64,000 bases of DNA from Zunongwangia sp. HGR-M22 (lineage in GTDB: Bacteria; Bacteroidota; Bacteroidia; Flavobacteriales; Flavobacteriaceae): contig NZ_CP115159.1 of NCBI RefSeq assembly GCF_027594425.1, positions 2,875,001-2,939,000 on the forward strand, written 5' to 3'. The position numbers were made by a program, and so were the translations under genes. Positions 35,908-45,500 of the stretch are shown one piece after another. Under the pieces are notes generated by a model. The model was given only the letters and a program-made list of their open reading frames with translations, was not told the origin of the DNA and searched no databases. How positions within the stretch are numbered: position 1 is the stretch's first letter; each line of letters starts with the position of its first letter.

Positions 35908-37395
35908 TTAAAATTTAATCGCTTTTTTCCAGTTATTATATATTGTCTTGTATTCTTCTACCAACTCTGGTTTTGGTTCTATAGTTTGTAAGCATTCTAG
36001 GCTGTTGAAAGCTTCTTCTAATGTTTCGTAATGCCCGTAACCAAAAGCCGCTCCTCTTGCCGCACCATCAGCACCATTCGTTTTGTAAAGTTGAAGTGTG
36101 GTATTTGTAGTATTCACGAAAATTTCTCTAAAAACTTCGCTCAAAAACAAGTTATCCTTACCTGCACGCACCGTTTTTCCTGAGGCTCCAACTTCTTGCA
36201 TAATTTCAAAACCGTAATTCATCGCAAACACAATACCTTCACAAGCTGCTCTAACAAGATGCGGAGTTTTATGGATATTAAAGTTAAGATTTGAGATTCC
36301 GGAGGATACTTCTTTATTCTGAAAAATTCTTTCTACACCATTCCCAAAAGGATGAAAAATTAAACCTTCACTCCCCGGTTTAGACTTTGCAGCCAGTTCA
36401 TTTAAATAATCATAATCCAATAATTGCTCATTTCCGGTAGATAAAATATTGCGTAACCACTGATATAAAATCCCCGAACCATTAATACAAACCATTACTC
36501 CGTTTCTATTTTCCTGCTCTTGATTATTTACGTGTAAAAAAGTATTAATACGGTTATCTTTATCGAAAGCATGATTTTCGCTAACCGAATAAATTACTGC
36601 GGAAGTTCCTGCAGTGGTGGCAATTTCTCCCGGGCTAAGTACATTTAGAGACATTGCATTATTAGGCTGATCCCCGGCACGATATGTAATTTTCACATCT
36701 TCTGAAAGCCCTAATTCTTTAGCGATTTTTGAAGATATCGTGGCATGATCACCAAAATTAGAAACAACCTCTGGAATTAAATCTACTGAAATTTCATAAT
36801 AATCTAAAATCTCAGTAGCTAGACGATTTTCTTTGAAGTGCCAAAGCATCCCTTCAGACAAACCTCCTTTACTAATCTGTGCTTTCTCGCTAAAACAAGC
36901 TGCTATATAATCTCCAGGAAGCATCATGTAAGCCGCTTTTTGATAAATCTTAGGTTCATTCTCTTTTACCCACTTCAATTTTGAAGCAGTAAAATTAGCG
37001 GGACTTCCCAAAATCATTTCCTGGCATTTTTCTTCACCTATTTCATGAAAAGCATTTTCTCCTATCTCTGCCGCACGACTATCACACCAAATTATTGAGG
37101 GTCTAACTGGTTTTAAGGCATTGTCTGTTAAAACTAATCCATGCATTTGATAGGCGATACCAATACTCTTTATTTTGGATAAATCAATATCAAATTCAGT
37201 ATGTAAACGTTGTAGTGCAATCTTTACATTTTCCCACCATTGGTTTGGATCTTGCTCTGCCAATCCAGGCTTTGCGGCTTCCATGGCCATTTCAGACTTT
37301 GGCTCTCCCACTGCGGCTATACTTTTGCCCGCGTGAGCATCGAAAATGGATAATTTTACAGAGCTACTTCCCAGATCTATTCCTAAAAAATACAT
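35908..37395 (-). CDS. xylB: Xylulokinase
   Basis: FGGY-family kinase phosphorylating D-xylulose. 495 residues: [20 protein letters not shown] nucleotide site, [44 protein letters not shown] with the catalytic Asp, [14 protein letters not shown] and the C-terminal [15 protein letters not shown]. First gene of xylBA, preceded by the shared palindrome-promoter unit at 37,434-37,480. Confidence 0.96.
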   Translation of the reverse strand: MYFLGIDLGSSSVKLSIFDAHAGKSIAAVGEPKSEMAMEAAKPGLAEQDPNQWWENVKIALQRLHTEFDIDLSKIKSIGIAYQMHGLVLTDNALKPVRPSIIWCDSRAAEIGENAFHEIGEEKCQEMILGSPANFTASKLKWVKENEPKIYQKAAYMMLPGDYIAACFSEKAQISKGGLSEGMLWHFKENRLATEILDYYEISVDLIPEVVSNFGDHATISSKIAKELGLSEDVKITYRAGDQPNNAMSLNVLSPGEIATTAGTSAVIYSVSENHAFDKDNRINTFLHVNNQEQENRNGVMVCINGSGILYQWLRNILSTGNEQLLDYDYLNELAAKSKPGSEGLIFHPFGNGVERIFQNKEVSSGISNLNFNIHKTPHLVRAACEGIVFAMNYGFEIMQEVGASGKTVRAGKDNLFLSEVFREIFVNTTNTTLQLYKTNGADGAARGAAFGYGHYETLEEAFNSLECLQTIEPKPELVEEYKTIYNNWKKAIKF

Positions 37396-37433
37396 TCAAT
37401 GATGGTTTTATAATTTTAGATTCGAACTACTAA

Positions 37434-37448
37434 TAGTTTATTTGACTA
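37434..37448. promoter_or_regulatory. Xylose-type operator at the xylB promoter
   Basis: TAGTTTATTTGACTA, an inverted repeat TAGTY-N5-RACTA, shared with the sugar porter promoter (45,501-45,515). It abuts the -7 box on the xylB strand. Flanking bases are also conserved, giving 26 of 29 identical positions. Confidence 0.75.
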
Positions 37449-37480
37449 CAAGTATAATTTAAATTTTGACTATTATCAAA
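37449..37480 (-). promoter_or_regulatory. Predicted xylB promoter
   Basis: On the minus strand TTTG (complement of 37,477-37,480) lies 20 nt before TATACTTG (complement of 37,449-37,456). This is close to the Bacteroidetes consensus and matches the porter promoter in spacing. Confidence 0.65.
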
Positions 37481-37747
37481 AATTAAAGACTAAAAATGAC
37501 TAATAATGAAATTAAATTTGAAATATTAAGATATAAACGATTAACGGATCATCGAGAAAGAAAAAATTTAAAATTTCGCTATAAACATAATTTTAGATTT
37601 TTCACTTTATTGAAATTCTCACCTAGATTTTGATCGTAGTTAAATAGAAACAAATTTCTCCAGGGGCAAGCCCAAGCAGCATTTTATCGGAACGCATTTT
37701 AAACTTTAAAGATTACTGGCGAGGCGAGCCTCGGATTATTGAATAAA

Positions 37748-37774
37748 AAAGGCTAGCTTTTAAAGCTAGCCTTT
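37748..37774 (-). terminator. Terminator of the MBL-rhodanese gene
   Basis: Perfect stem AAAGGCTAGCTTT/AAAGCTAGCCTTT with a 1-nt centre, followed on the minus strand by TTTTTTATTC, 26 bp past the stop at 37,800. Confidence 0.8.
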
Positions 37775-37799
37775 GTATTATCTAAATTATTTTGAAAAA

Positions 37800-39212
37800 C
37801 TATAATAACGTACTTGGGCAAACATATTCCGTTCTTGGAATTGAAGTTTCTTTTATAGATTTAAAACCTCCGGTAACATCTGTAAGATCAGTCCACCCCC
37901 GCTGTTGTAAGATTGAAGCTGCAATCATGCTGCGGTAACCACCCGCACAATGAATAATAAACTTCTGTTCTTGTGGAAAGCTTTCTAAATGCTCATTAAT
38001 CTGACTAAGCGGTACATTTATGGCTCCTTCAATATGTTCTGAATCGAATTCACTTTTTTTACGAACATCTATTATTGCAGTTCCATTTTCAAATTCATGC
38101 TTTAGTTCTTCCGCAGAAATCCGGTTTATACGCGCAACTTCTTTACCTGCTTCCTTCCAGCTCTGGATACCGCCATTTAAGTATCCCTGTGCATTATCAT
38201 AACCTACTCTGGATAATCTGGTAATCGCTTCTTCTTCAGTTCCCTCTTCGGTCACTAATAAAATAGGCGTTTCTAAACTTGGTATCATTTCTCCAACCCA
38301 TGGCGCAAAACTTCCGCTTAAACCAATATTAATACTATTTGGCACATGCGCTTCTGCATAAGCGGTCGCATTACGGGTGTCTAAAATAAGACATGCATCA
38401 CTATTTGCTTTTAGCTCAAATTCTTCTGGAGTTAATGCTTTACCGGCCTGTTTCATTACATTATCAAAACTTTCGTAACCACCGATATTCAATAAAACAT
38501 TCTGCGGAAAATATTTAGGAGGTGCGGTAAGACCATTTAATAGTTCATCTATAAACTCATCTTTGGTCATATCGGCTCTTAGTGCATAATTTGTTTTCTT
38601 TTGATTACCCAAGGTATCGGTAGTTTCCTTACTCATCTTTTTACCACAAGCAGATCCCGCACCGTGATTTGGATACACTATAAGATCGTCGCTTAGGGGC
38701 ATTATTTTATTTCTTAGCGAATCGTAAAGGTAGCCTGCAAGTTTTTCTTGGCTTAAATCTGAAACCACATGTTGGGCAAGATCTGGGCGACCAACATCTC
38801 CTATAAACAAAGTATCGCCTGTTATTATGCCGTGCTCTTTGCCCTTATCGTCTATCAATAAATAGGTGGTACTTTCCATCGTATGGCCGGGTGTATGCAT
38901 GGCTTTAATGGTATAATCCCCAATTTTGAAAACCTGACCATCTTTAGCTATCAAAGCAGGGTAATCTGGTTTCGCATTTGGACCAAAAACAATTTCTGCT
39001 CCTGTTTTTTTCTGAAGATCTAAATGTCCGCTTACAAAATCTGCATGAAAATGAGTCTCAAATACAAACTTGATTTTAGCATTATCACTTTCAGCTTTTT
39101 TTATATAAGAATCTACTTCTCTTAAAGGATCGAATATTGCGGCTTCTCCATTACTTTCTACGTAATAAGCTGCATGAGCTAAACATCCGGTATATATTTG
39201 TTCTATTTTCAT
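37800..39212 (-). CDS. ETHE1-like persulfide dioxygenase/MBL-fold hydrolase with two rhodanese domains
   Basis: 470 residues: an MBL domain (1-235) with THFHADFVSGHLDL metal site, HTPGHTMESTTYLLID, GDTLFIGDVGRPDL and VYPNHGAGSACG, as in ETHE1-type glutathione-persulfide dioxygenases. The first rhodanese (about 260-365) has no Cys in its active loop and is likely structural. The second (about 370-465) has FIIHCAGGYRSMIA with the persulfide Cys. The combination suggests oxidation or transfer of sulfane sulfur in the cytoplasm. Single-gene unit with its own terminator. Confidence 0.88.
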   Translation of the reverse strand: MKIEQIYTGCLAHAAYYVESNGEAAIFDPLREVDSYIKKAESDNAKIKFVFETHFHADFVSGHLDLQKKTGAEIVFGPNAKPDYPALIAKDGQVFKIGDYTIKAMHTPGHTMESTTYLLIDDKGKEHGIITGDTLFIGDVGRPDLAQHVVSDLSQEKLAGYLYDSLRNKIMPLSDDLIVYPNHGAGSACGKKMSKETTDTLGNQKKTNYALRADMTKDEFIDELLNGLTAPPKYFPQNVLLNIGGYESFDNVMKQAGKALTPEEFELKANSDACLILDTRNATAYAEAHVPNSINIGLSGSFAPWVGEMIPSLETPILLVTEEGTEEEAITRLSRVGYDNAQGYLNGGIQSWKEAGKEVARINRISAEELKHEFENGTAIIDVRKKSEFDSEHIEGAINVPLSQINEHLESFPQEQKFIIHCAGGYRSMIAASILQQRGWTDLTDVTGGFKSIKETSIPRTEYVCPSTLL

Positions 39213-39325
39213 ATTTCTATTTGAAAAAGGATAATTTAAATTTTATATATGCAAAAATAAAAGAAGATTAAAGACTAGCCGGTAACACTTACAATAAATA
39301 TTAAATTTCCTTTCAGTATAAAAGT

Positions 39326-39355
39326 AAAAAGGAGACCCCGAAAGATCTCCTTTTT
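39326..39355 (-). terminator. Terminator after the DUF4625 operon
   Basis: AAAAAGGAGACC paired with GATCTCCTTTTT around a short loop, 44 bp beyond the stop at 39,399, with a T-rich tail on the minus strand. Confidence 0.75.
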
Positions 39356-39398
39356 AAATCAAATCACTTTTCTTTTAAAAAGTGGAAATACCTATTAC

Positions 39399-40532
39399 TT
39401 ATTCAACGACCTTAAAATGCGCATCTGTATTTGCTGTATTACCATCGTGATCTGTAACTTCTATAGATATATGATATTCGCCGATTGCAGCATCTGCCGG
39501 TACATCGATGTGCTTATGAAAATCGATCGAAGTTTCTTCTTCATAAGGAAAATCTTCCTCGTAAGACCAACCTTCACCGTCCTCAAAATGAATATGAACT
39601 TCTACATTTTCGATACCATGCTCACTGGTAATCTCGGTATCTACATCCATTTCTTCTCCAGCTTTTACTTCTTCATCTACAGTTAACTCTGAGAAAGAAA
39701 TGGCTTCTGCATTGTTACCTGCTTCAGTGATATGAAAATGAACTCCTTCTGTATGAGAATGTCCTTCCGCATCAACAACGGTAATTGACATGTGATACTC
39801 ACCTAAAGCAGCATTTTCTGGAATATCGATATGCTCATGAAATTCTGCAGAAGTACCACTATAATCATCGAAAGTTTCATCGAAAGTCCATTTGATTTCT
39901 CCATCTTCAGGATTAAGATTGTGACCGTGAATACCTACTGAGATTGAGCTGATTTCGTGTTCAGCGCTTATTTGAGCTTCAGCATGCATCTCTGATCCTC
40001 TCCCAACATCTTCACTTTCGATATCAGTAATGCTAATACCATGCTCTTCTCCTGTATGATCTTCACCAATAATCACCTGAACATAAACCTGATTTTCATT
40101 TCCTGAAGCATCAACTACAGTTATTCCTAAATGATAAGGCCCCTCTGCAATGTCTGCTGGAATTTGGATATGCTCGTGTGCATGATAGGTTTGAGGCATC
40201 CCTTCGATCTGGAAAGTTTCATTATAAGACCATGGGCTAACTGTTGTAGCCTGCTTTGTACCTACAGCCACAGTACTGTTTAAAACACCAGAATGTGTAT
40301 GCCCATCAAAATTATTATGAATATCTACCTTGTAAGATTTTAAAGCGTCGTTATCGCTTAAATCGACATCAAAATGCAGCTCCCCGCCTACTGCAAAAGC
40401 TTCATCTTCTACGGGATCGTTAATCGTTATTTCCGGTGCCTCTGTATCTAAAATATTATCATCGTCACTACTACAAGATGCGAAGAATGCTATTGTTAAT
40501 AGACCTATTACTTTTATTGAAAAATTTTTCAT
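39399..40532 (-). CDS. His-rich DUF4625 repeat lipoprotein
   Basis: 377 residues with lipoprotein signal (LLTIAFFASCSSDDDN) and three tandem immunoglobulin-like units (about residues 30-160, 165-270 and 275-377). Each ends in a variant of FHEHIDIP..A.LGEYHMSITVVDAEGHSH. Units are rich in His, Asp and Glu (HNNFDGHTHSG, GIHGHNLNPEDG, VEVHIHFEDGEG), the pattern of metal-binding surface proteins. Last gene of a four-gene unit with a TonB receptor and two small secreted proteins, so a role in capture of a transition metal (zinc or copper) is inferred. DUF4625 assignment is from memory of the family. Confidence 0.82.
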   Translation of the reverse strand: MKNFSIKVIGLLTIAFFASCSSDDDNILDTEAPEITINDPVEDEAFAVGGELHFDVDLSDNDALKSYKVDIHNNFDGHTHSGVLNSTVAVGTKQATTVSPWSYNETFQIEGMPQTYHAHEHIQIPADIAEGPYHLGITVVDASGNENQVYVQVIIGEDHTGEEHGISITDIESEDVGRGSEMHAEAQISAEHEISSISVGIHGHNLNPEDGEIKWTFDETFDDYSGTSAEFHEHIDIPENAALGEYHMSITVVDAEGHSHTEGVHFHITEAGNNAEAISFSELTVDEEVKAGEEMDVDTEITSEHGIENVEVHIHFEDGEGWSYEEDFPYEEETSIDFHKHIDVPADAAIGEYHISIEVTDHDGNTANTDAHFKVVE

Positions 40533-40593
40533 TTTAAAATTCTATGTTTAAATGTGTATTTCTTTAAATCTGTATTCTAATTTTTTTGCTGAA

Positions 40594-40923
40594 TTAAATA
40601 CTACACACGGGCGGTCCTCGCACATAAAATCTTAAATAATTTAAAGTCTTGATATAAGAACTAACATCAAGATAAGTTCGTTTTTTTACTGCTATGCTAA
40701 AAAATTCTTCTTCGGGCGTAATATTGGGAAGTAACCCACGATTTTCGCCATGTAAAAAATCTGAACACCAGTGCGGTGAGCTTACTTTCTCAAATTTTAG
40801 ATCATTTACCTCAAAAGAATTGGCATGCTCTTCTAAAACCAAATGTGCAGACCATAAAATTTGCCCAAATGGTAAAAGCAGCAATAGCAATCGACTAATA
40901 TATATCAACAACAAATTCCTCAT
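40594..40923 (-). CDS. Small exported protein ending RGPPVCSI
   Basis: 109 residues with an N-terminal hydrophobic signal (LLLIYISRLLLLLLPFGQIL), a HWCSDFLHG motif and a C-terminal YVRGPPVCSI. Its ATG overlaps the TonB receptor stop by 4 bp (ATGA), so it is translated with the receptor. The tail resembles that of the small protein on the other side of the receptor (RAPPAHRV). Function unknown; its location suggests an accessory role in metal uptake. Confidence 0.75.
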   Translation of the reverse strand: MRNLLLIYISRLLLLLLPFGQILWSAHLVLEEHANSFEVNDLKFEKVSSPHWCSDFLHGENRGLLPNITPEEEFFSIAVKKRTYLDVSSYIKTLNYLRFYVRGPPVCSI

Positions 40924-43301
40924 GATTGTCCAAATGGAATTTTAATACTTAGTTGAATATTTCTTCCCATCTCTGGAATCTGTAGTCTGCGATAAAAACT
41001 GGTATGATTAAAGTATTTTTTATTAAAAAGATTATCTACTCTTAAATTAATTTTAGCCAAAAATTTATTGAATCTTAAATCGCTACGTAATCCTAAACCC
41101 CATAATCCATAACCTGGCGTGATTTCCTCTCCCTGGGCAATGCGATCCTGCTCCATAACCAACCGGTTATTGATGCTTATTTCTGAATTATTAAAAGTCT
41201 CCGAAGAATTAAAAAGTTGATAACCTACTTCTGTAAAAAGATTGTTGGCCGGCGTAAAAGGCAACGGGAAATTACGTGAACTTTTTGAAGTTAATTGCTG
41301 GTTATACAAATATTCCCCAGCCAATCCAAAATGCCATCGTGCTATTTGTTTGTCTATGCTAAATTCGAGTCCGGTTAATAAAGCTTCAGATTCAGTATAG
41401 CTGTACAATTGCCCAGAATGTGGCAATAAAGAGAATGTTCCAGTTGGTTCTAAAAAAATGTAATTACTGAAAAAATAAGCATACGGACTAAGATTGATTT
41501 TCCATGAATTTTGAGCAAAATTTAGGCTAATATCGGCCATAAAACCCTTTTCTGGATCTAAATTTGGATCACCCTGCTCGTGTCTAAAAGAACCATGATG
41601 AATTCCGTTAGCTCCAAGTTCTATTGCGGTTGGCAAACGAAACGCTGTTCCGATATTAATTTTACTGTTCCAGTGCTCATCAAATTCGTGATCCCAGCCT
41701 AATCTTATATTGAAACTATTAAAATCTCTATCCAGATCCTGACTTCTTTGAGCGTAGCTATTTGCAGTTTCTTCAGATTGATTATTTCCGAGAAGGAATT
41801 CATATAAATTAGGATCATAATATCTTTCCATATCTATGGTTCCGTAATCGAAACGCATTCCCAACGTCCATAAATTTTCTGAAGAAGGTTTAAACTCATG
41901 GATGAGAAACATGGCATAATTAACCGACTGATATTCTGGCAAAAGAAAATTGAAGCCTTCAATTGTATTATTTTTCCATTGAAAATCAGCTCCTATTTGG
42001 GTCTCATGTTCTTTACTAAAATTATGATGGTAAGTTGCCTTGGCGCCATAAGTTTCTAAATCAAAATCAAGTTCTAAATTTGGGTTTACCTCTGGCGGTT
42101 CTTGGCCGGCATAATGCGTATGAAATAAACTCCATTCCTGCCGATGATTTTTTTGATAAGAAAGATCTACATCAAGTTTTCCGTTCTTAAAATCAAAATC
42201 AGAATTACTAATCACTTTAAAGTGAGTTACCCGCTGAAAGGGTTCTTCTATGTTTCTAGCATCACCATCGGGTTGTACTCTACTAATATCTGGTATACCA
42301 TGAGAACCAGGAAAAAACCCAGATTTTTGATATACATTACTTACACTAATTGTAGAGGTGAAATTATCTTTAATTACTCCAAATTGGCCGTACCAATCTA
42401 GCTCTTTCCCCGCTGTATTTTTAAGTTTCTCATCAAATATGGGTATATCGAAATTTAGATAGGAAATCTGTTTTGCTGGTAACTTATAGTCTGCAAAACT
42501 GATTCCGGTAATTTTTGCTTTTGCAAACCAATCTTTCTTCCTATATGCTACCTGCACCGAGCTTCCCAGGCTATTATTTACACTTTTAGTAAAGCTATAA
42601 ATGCTACCTGAAATTCCTTCCTTAGGGACTTTATTATTATTAATGCGAACAACCCCTCCCAAGGCATCACTACCATAAGCAATTGAGCCAACTCCTTTAA
42701 TCACTTCAAGATTTTCTACTTGTAGTGCATCGATTTCTAAACCGTGATCTGCTCCCCACTGCTGGCCTTCTTGTTTTACGCCATTTTCTGCTATTGCAAC
42801 TCTATTCAGCCCTAAGCCTCGAATAATTGGTTTAGAAGCTCCCGATCCTATTTGCATGGCATTAAAGCCCGGTAGTTTTTCTAAACTCGCTGCCAAAGAA
42901 CCGCTAAACTGATCTTCTAAATATTCGTTATCGACATATAAAACACTTTGACTTGTCTTTTTATGTTGATGCCCTTCCAGCAAAACTTCATCAAGACCGT
43001 TTACCGCTCGTTTTAACTCAAAATTTAATACTGAATTTCCTGTAAGATGGACTAAAGAATCAACCGACTGATACCCAATTATGGAAACATGAAGTTGGTA
43101 ATCACCTTCAGTTAACTTTGCCGAATAATCACCATCTGCCGATGTCCAGTAAAATTGGTCATTAATTTTAATGTAAGCGCCATCTAAGGCATCCCCTGTT
43201 TCAGATAAAACTTTACCTGATAACGTGTATGTATTATAATCTTGCGAGTAAGAATTATAAAAAAACAGGGATAAGAATAAACCTATCCAAAAGATTTTCA
43301 T
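40920..43301 (-). CDS. TonB-dependent receptor, metal/siderophore type
   Basis: ATG at 43,301 gives a good signal peptide (MKIFWIGLFLSLFFYNSYS, 793 residues); an upstream non-ATG extension is unlikely. Order: carboxypeptidase-regulatory domain (YTLSGKVLSETGDALDGAYI), plug domain (GLDEVLLEGHQHKKTSQSV, LEVIKGVGSIAYGSDALGGV) and a barrel ending RNIQLSIKIPFGQS. The plug lacks the SusC ALKDASATAIYG signature and the protein is shorter than SusC, so a small ligand is likely. His-rich partners on both sides favour a metal chelate. Confidence 0.92.
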   Translation of the reverse strand: MKIFWIGLFLSLFFYNSYSQDYNTYTLSGKVLSETGDALDGAYIKINDQFYWTSADGDYSAKLTEGDYQLHVSIIGYQSVDSLVHLTGNSVLNFELKRAVNGLDEVLLEGHQHKKTSQSVLYVDNEYLEDQFSGSLAASLEKLPGFNAMQIGSGASKPIIRGLGLNRVAIAENGVKQEGQQWGADHGLEIDALQVENLEVIKGVGSIAYGSDALGGVVRINNNKVPKEGISGSIYSFTKSVNNSLGSSVQVAYRKKDWFAKAKITGISFADYKLPAKQISYLNFDIPIFDEKLKNTAGKELDWYGQFGVIKDNFTSTISVSNVYQKSGFFPGSHGIPDISRVQPDGDARNIEEPFQRVTHFKVISNSDFDFKNGKLDVDLSYQKNHRQEWSLFHTHYAGQEPPEVNPNLELDFDLETYGAKATYHHNFSKEHETQIGADFQWKNNTIEGFNFLLPEYQSVNYAMFLIHEFKPSSENLWTLGMRFDYGTIDMERYYDPNLYEFLLGNNQSEETANSYAQRSQDLDRDFNSFNIRLGWDHEFDEHWNSKINIGTAFRLPTAIELGANGIHHGSFRHEQGDPNLDPEKGFMADISLNFAQNSWKINLSPYAYFFSNYIFLEPTGTFSLLPHSGQLYSYTESEALLTGLEFSIDKQIARWHFGLAGEYLYNQQLTSKSSRNFPLPFTPANNLFTEVGYQLFNSSETFNNSEISINNRLVMEQDRIAQGEEITPGYGLWGLGLRSDLRFNKFLAKINLRVDNLFNKKYFNHTSFYRRLQIPEMGRNIQLSIKIPFGQS

Positions 43302-43368
43302 AGAAATAAACCGTAAATAAAAATGTAACAAAGTATTAGTAAAATCAATTACCAAGAATTAAACCTAA

Positions 43369-43707
43369 TTATACACGGTGAGCAGGTGGTGCTCGTAAAG
43401 AAAAATAAGGATTTGGATAATCCCTAAGTGTTTGGGTAAGTGAAAGTGAATATATACTTTCTTTAAGCGGAATAAAAAGATCGTAAGAGACAAATTCTAA
43501 ATCATCTGCTCCTGAGAAATGGAAATCACAAATCTTACAATCCAGATTGGACTTTACGAATGTCTTATCCATTTGAGCGATATGATGATGCTCTTTTGAT
43601 AAATTTGCTGAAAAATCATGATCAAAAATATGAACATAAGGATATACCAGCGCAAAGACTACTAAGAGCGCAGTAAATAGAGAAATATATCCAGATGAAT
43701 TTTTCAT
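43369..43707 (-). CDS. Small exported His/Cys protein ending RAPPAHRV
   Basis: 112 residues from the ATG at 43,707 (a TTG 9 bp upstream is less likely). One N-terminal membrane segment (YISLFTALLVVFALVYPYVH), then HIFDHDF, KEHHHIAQ, DCKICDFHF and a C-terminal YFSLRAPPAHRV. Tail and layout recall small Bacteroidetes proteins with HYC/CC/PP motifs found beside metal-related TonB receptors (family name from memory). First gene of the receptor operon. Confidence 0.75.
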   Translation of the reverse strand: MKNSSGYISLFTALLVVFALVYPYVHIFDHDFSANLSKEHHHIAQMDKTFVKSNLDCKICDFHFSGADDLEFVSYDLFIPLKESIYSLSLTQTLRDYPNPYFSLRAPPAHRV

Positions 43708-43717
43708 GAGACGCAAA

Positions 43718-43742
43718 TGTAATAACTATTTGAACGCTTACA
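43718..43742. promoter_or_regulatory. Possible Fur/Zur-type inverted repeat before the metal-uptake operon
   Basis: TGTAA (43,718-43,722) and TTACA (43,738-43,742) form an inverted repeat with a 15-bp spacer, overlapping a -7-like TAATCTTG (complement of 43,741-43,748). A Fur-family repressor would fit the operon's content. Weak evidence: a short repeat in AT-rich DNA. Confidence 0.35.
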
Positions 43743-43878
43743 AGATTATAATCCACAAATTATTCCGTAGCAACCTCATGAAAATAGCTGAAATTTTTTT
43801 CAAATTTCAGTTTTTATCCTGCATTTCACTGGTTTTAAATCTTTTTTACTGAAGTTATTTTTTCTGAAGGGTACTCTA

Positions 43879-45492
43879 TTATTTTTCCTTTTTCAGCCAA
43901 AGCTGTTCCATATCTTCAAGCGAACGTCCTTTTGTTTCAGGAACGAATTTCCACACAAATACCCCTGAAATTACTGCAAAAGCTCCATAAACCCAATAGG
44001 AAAATCCGTGGTTGAAATTATCAACCAAAAATGGATTATTATTCATAATTGGGAAAGTCCAGGATATCACTAAGTTTGCTAACCATTGCACTGCTACAGC
44101 TACAGCCATCACACCTTTTATAGAATTCGGGAAAATTTCAGAAAGTAAAACCCATGTTACAGGTCCCCAGGAAACCGCAAAAGCTGCGATGTACACCAAC
44201 ATTAAAATTAGCGAAGTAAAACCAACCGTACCAGAAAAAAGCGAGAAACCAAGCCCAATCATACTAATCCCCATCACTACACTACCAATTAATAATAATT
44301 TCTTCCTTCCAAAATTATCAACTGTCATTATCGCAATTACGGTAAAAATAAGGTTAATAGCACCAACGATAATGGTCTGAATCATAGAGGCATTGGTATC
44401 TACACCCATCCCTTTAAAAATTTCAGGAGCATAATATAAAACTACATTTATTCCTACAAACTGTTGAAATACCGAAAGCAAAAGACCTACGATTATTACA
44501 GGCCACCCATAAAATAGCCAATGTGCTTTCTTTGTTTGAAACGACTTTTTTATTTCAGCAAGAATTCGATCTGAAGAAGATTGCACATTTAATTTATCCA
44601 AAATCGATTTTGCTTTTTCCTCTTTCCCCTTTAAAACATGAAAACGTGGTGTTTTCGGCATAAATAATAAGAGAAAGAAAAATAAGCATGCAGGAATAAC
44701 TTCAGATAAAAACATATAACGCCATCCCAAAGAAGATATCCATTCATCAGTTTGTCCTTGCACTATAAAGTAATTAACGAAGTATACGATAAGCATACCA
44801 GAAACGATTGCCAGTTGATTACAGGAAACCATTTTCCCTCTAATATTCGCAGGCGCCATTTCAGCAATATAAAGCGGTGCCAACATACTTGCTATCCCGA
44901 CTCCCATTCCACCAATTATTCGGTAGATTATAAAAGAAGAAAGTGTTTGTATTCCAAAAATATTGAAAGCTTCCGGATAGCCAGATCCCAATGCTGAGAG
45001 CAAAAATAAAACCGCCGAAATAATCAAACCATTTCGCCTACCCACCGAGTTTGCTATAAAATCACCAAAGGAAGCTCCTAAGATACAACCTACTAATGCA
45101 CTACTCGTCATAAACCCTAAAATCGAATTTCTTAGATTCTCGGTAAGCAAATCGGGGAGATCCAGAAAATAAATTTTAAAAAGAGGAATCGTTATGAGTA
45201 GAAAAACAATAACGATTGCGATCGCAGTTATTTTTTTGAAAAATTTAAAGAGAAAATAACCAAATAGAATAAGAACACCTACGGAAACAATACTAATAAT
45301 ACTTTTAAATTCTATAATCGCTCCAGAAGCTAAAACGTTATCGGAATCTAGCGGATTAATAAAATATGCGTTCATAGCTCCCACTGCTCCTGAAATTACA
45401 GCGGTATCATACCCGAATAATAATCCCCCAAGACTTGCAACCAAGGTGATTAAAATTATCAATTTATTATTGAAAGTGCTTTTATCTGCCAT
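43879..45492 (-). CDS. MFS sugar porter (probable D-xylose:H+ symporter)
   Basis: 537-residue polytopic inner-membrane transporter of the sugar porter family: GGLLFGYDTAVISGAVGAM in helix 1, GDFIANSVGRRNGLIISAV, RIIGGMGVGIASMLAPLYIAEMAPANIRGKMV with PxxxxExxPxxxRG-like motif, DNFGRKKLLLIGS and PETKGRSLEDMEQLW at the end. Unusual: about 75 extra residues with two hydrophobic helices (residues 45-118) between helix 1 and helix 2. The palindrome shared with xylBA sits at its promoter 9 bp before the ATG, supporting xylose as substrate. Confidence 0.9.
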   Translation of the reverse strand: MADKSTFNNKLIILITLVASLGGLLFGYDTAVISGAVGAMNAYFINPLDSDNVLASGAIIEFKSIISIVSVGVLILFGYFLFKFFKKITAIAIVIVFLLITIPLFKIYFLDLPDLLTENLRNSILGFMTSSALVGCILGASFGDFIANSVGRRNGLIISAVLFLLSALGSGYPEAFNIFGIQTLSSFIIYRIIGGMGVGIASMLAPLYIAEMAPANIRGKMVSCNQLAIVSGMLIVYFVNYFIVQGQTDEWISSLGWRYMFLSEVIPACLFFFLLLFMPKTPRFHVLKGKEEKAKSILDKLNVQSSSDRILAEIKKSFQTKKAHWLFYGWPVIIVGLLLSVFQQFVGINVVLYYAPEIFKGMGVDTNASMIQTIIVGAINLIFTVIAIMTVDNFGRKKLLLIGSVVMGISMIGLGFSLFSGTVGFTSLILMLVYIAAFAVSWGPVTWVLLSEIFPNSIKGVMAVAVAVQWLANLVISWTFPIMNNNPFLVDNFNHGFSYWVYGAFAVISGVFVWKFVPETKGRSLEDMEQLWLKKEK

Positions 45493-45500
45493 CTTACTAA

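Larger units (their letters stand above)
37396..37799. other. Intergenic region between xylB and the MBL-rhodanese gene
   Basis: 404 bp with the xylB promoter/operator (37,434-37,480) and the terminator of the next gene (37,748-37,774). Between them a more GC-rich scrap (37,660-37,735) looks like decayed repeat sequence. I find no convincing coding region; a 45-codon frame at 37,496 has no support. Confidence 0.5.

Noticed and set aside
37496-37633. 45-codon plus-strand frame between xylB and the MBL gene
   Set aside because: Basic low-complexity composition, no homology recognised, and it sits directly after the xylB promoter in the opposite direction.
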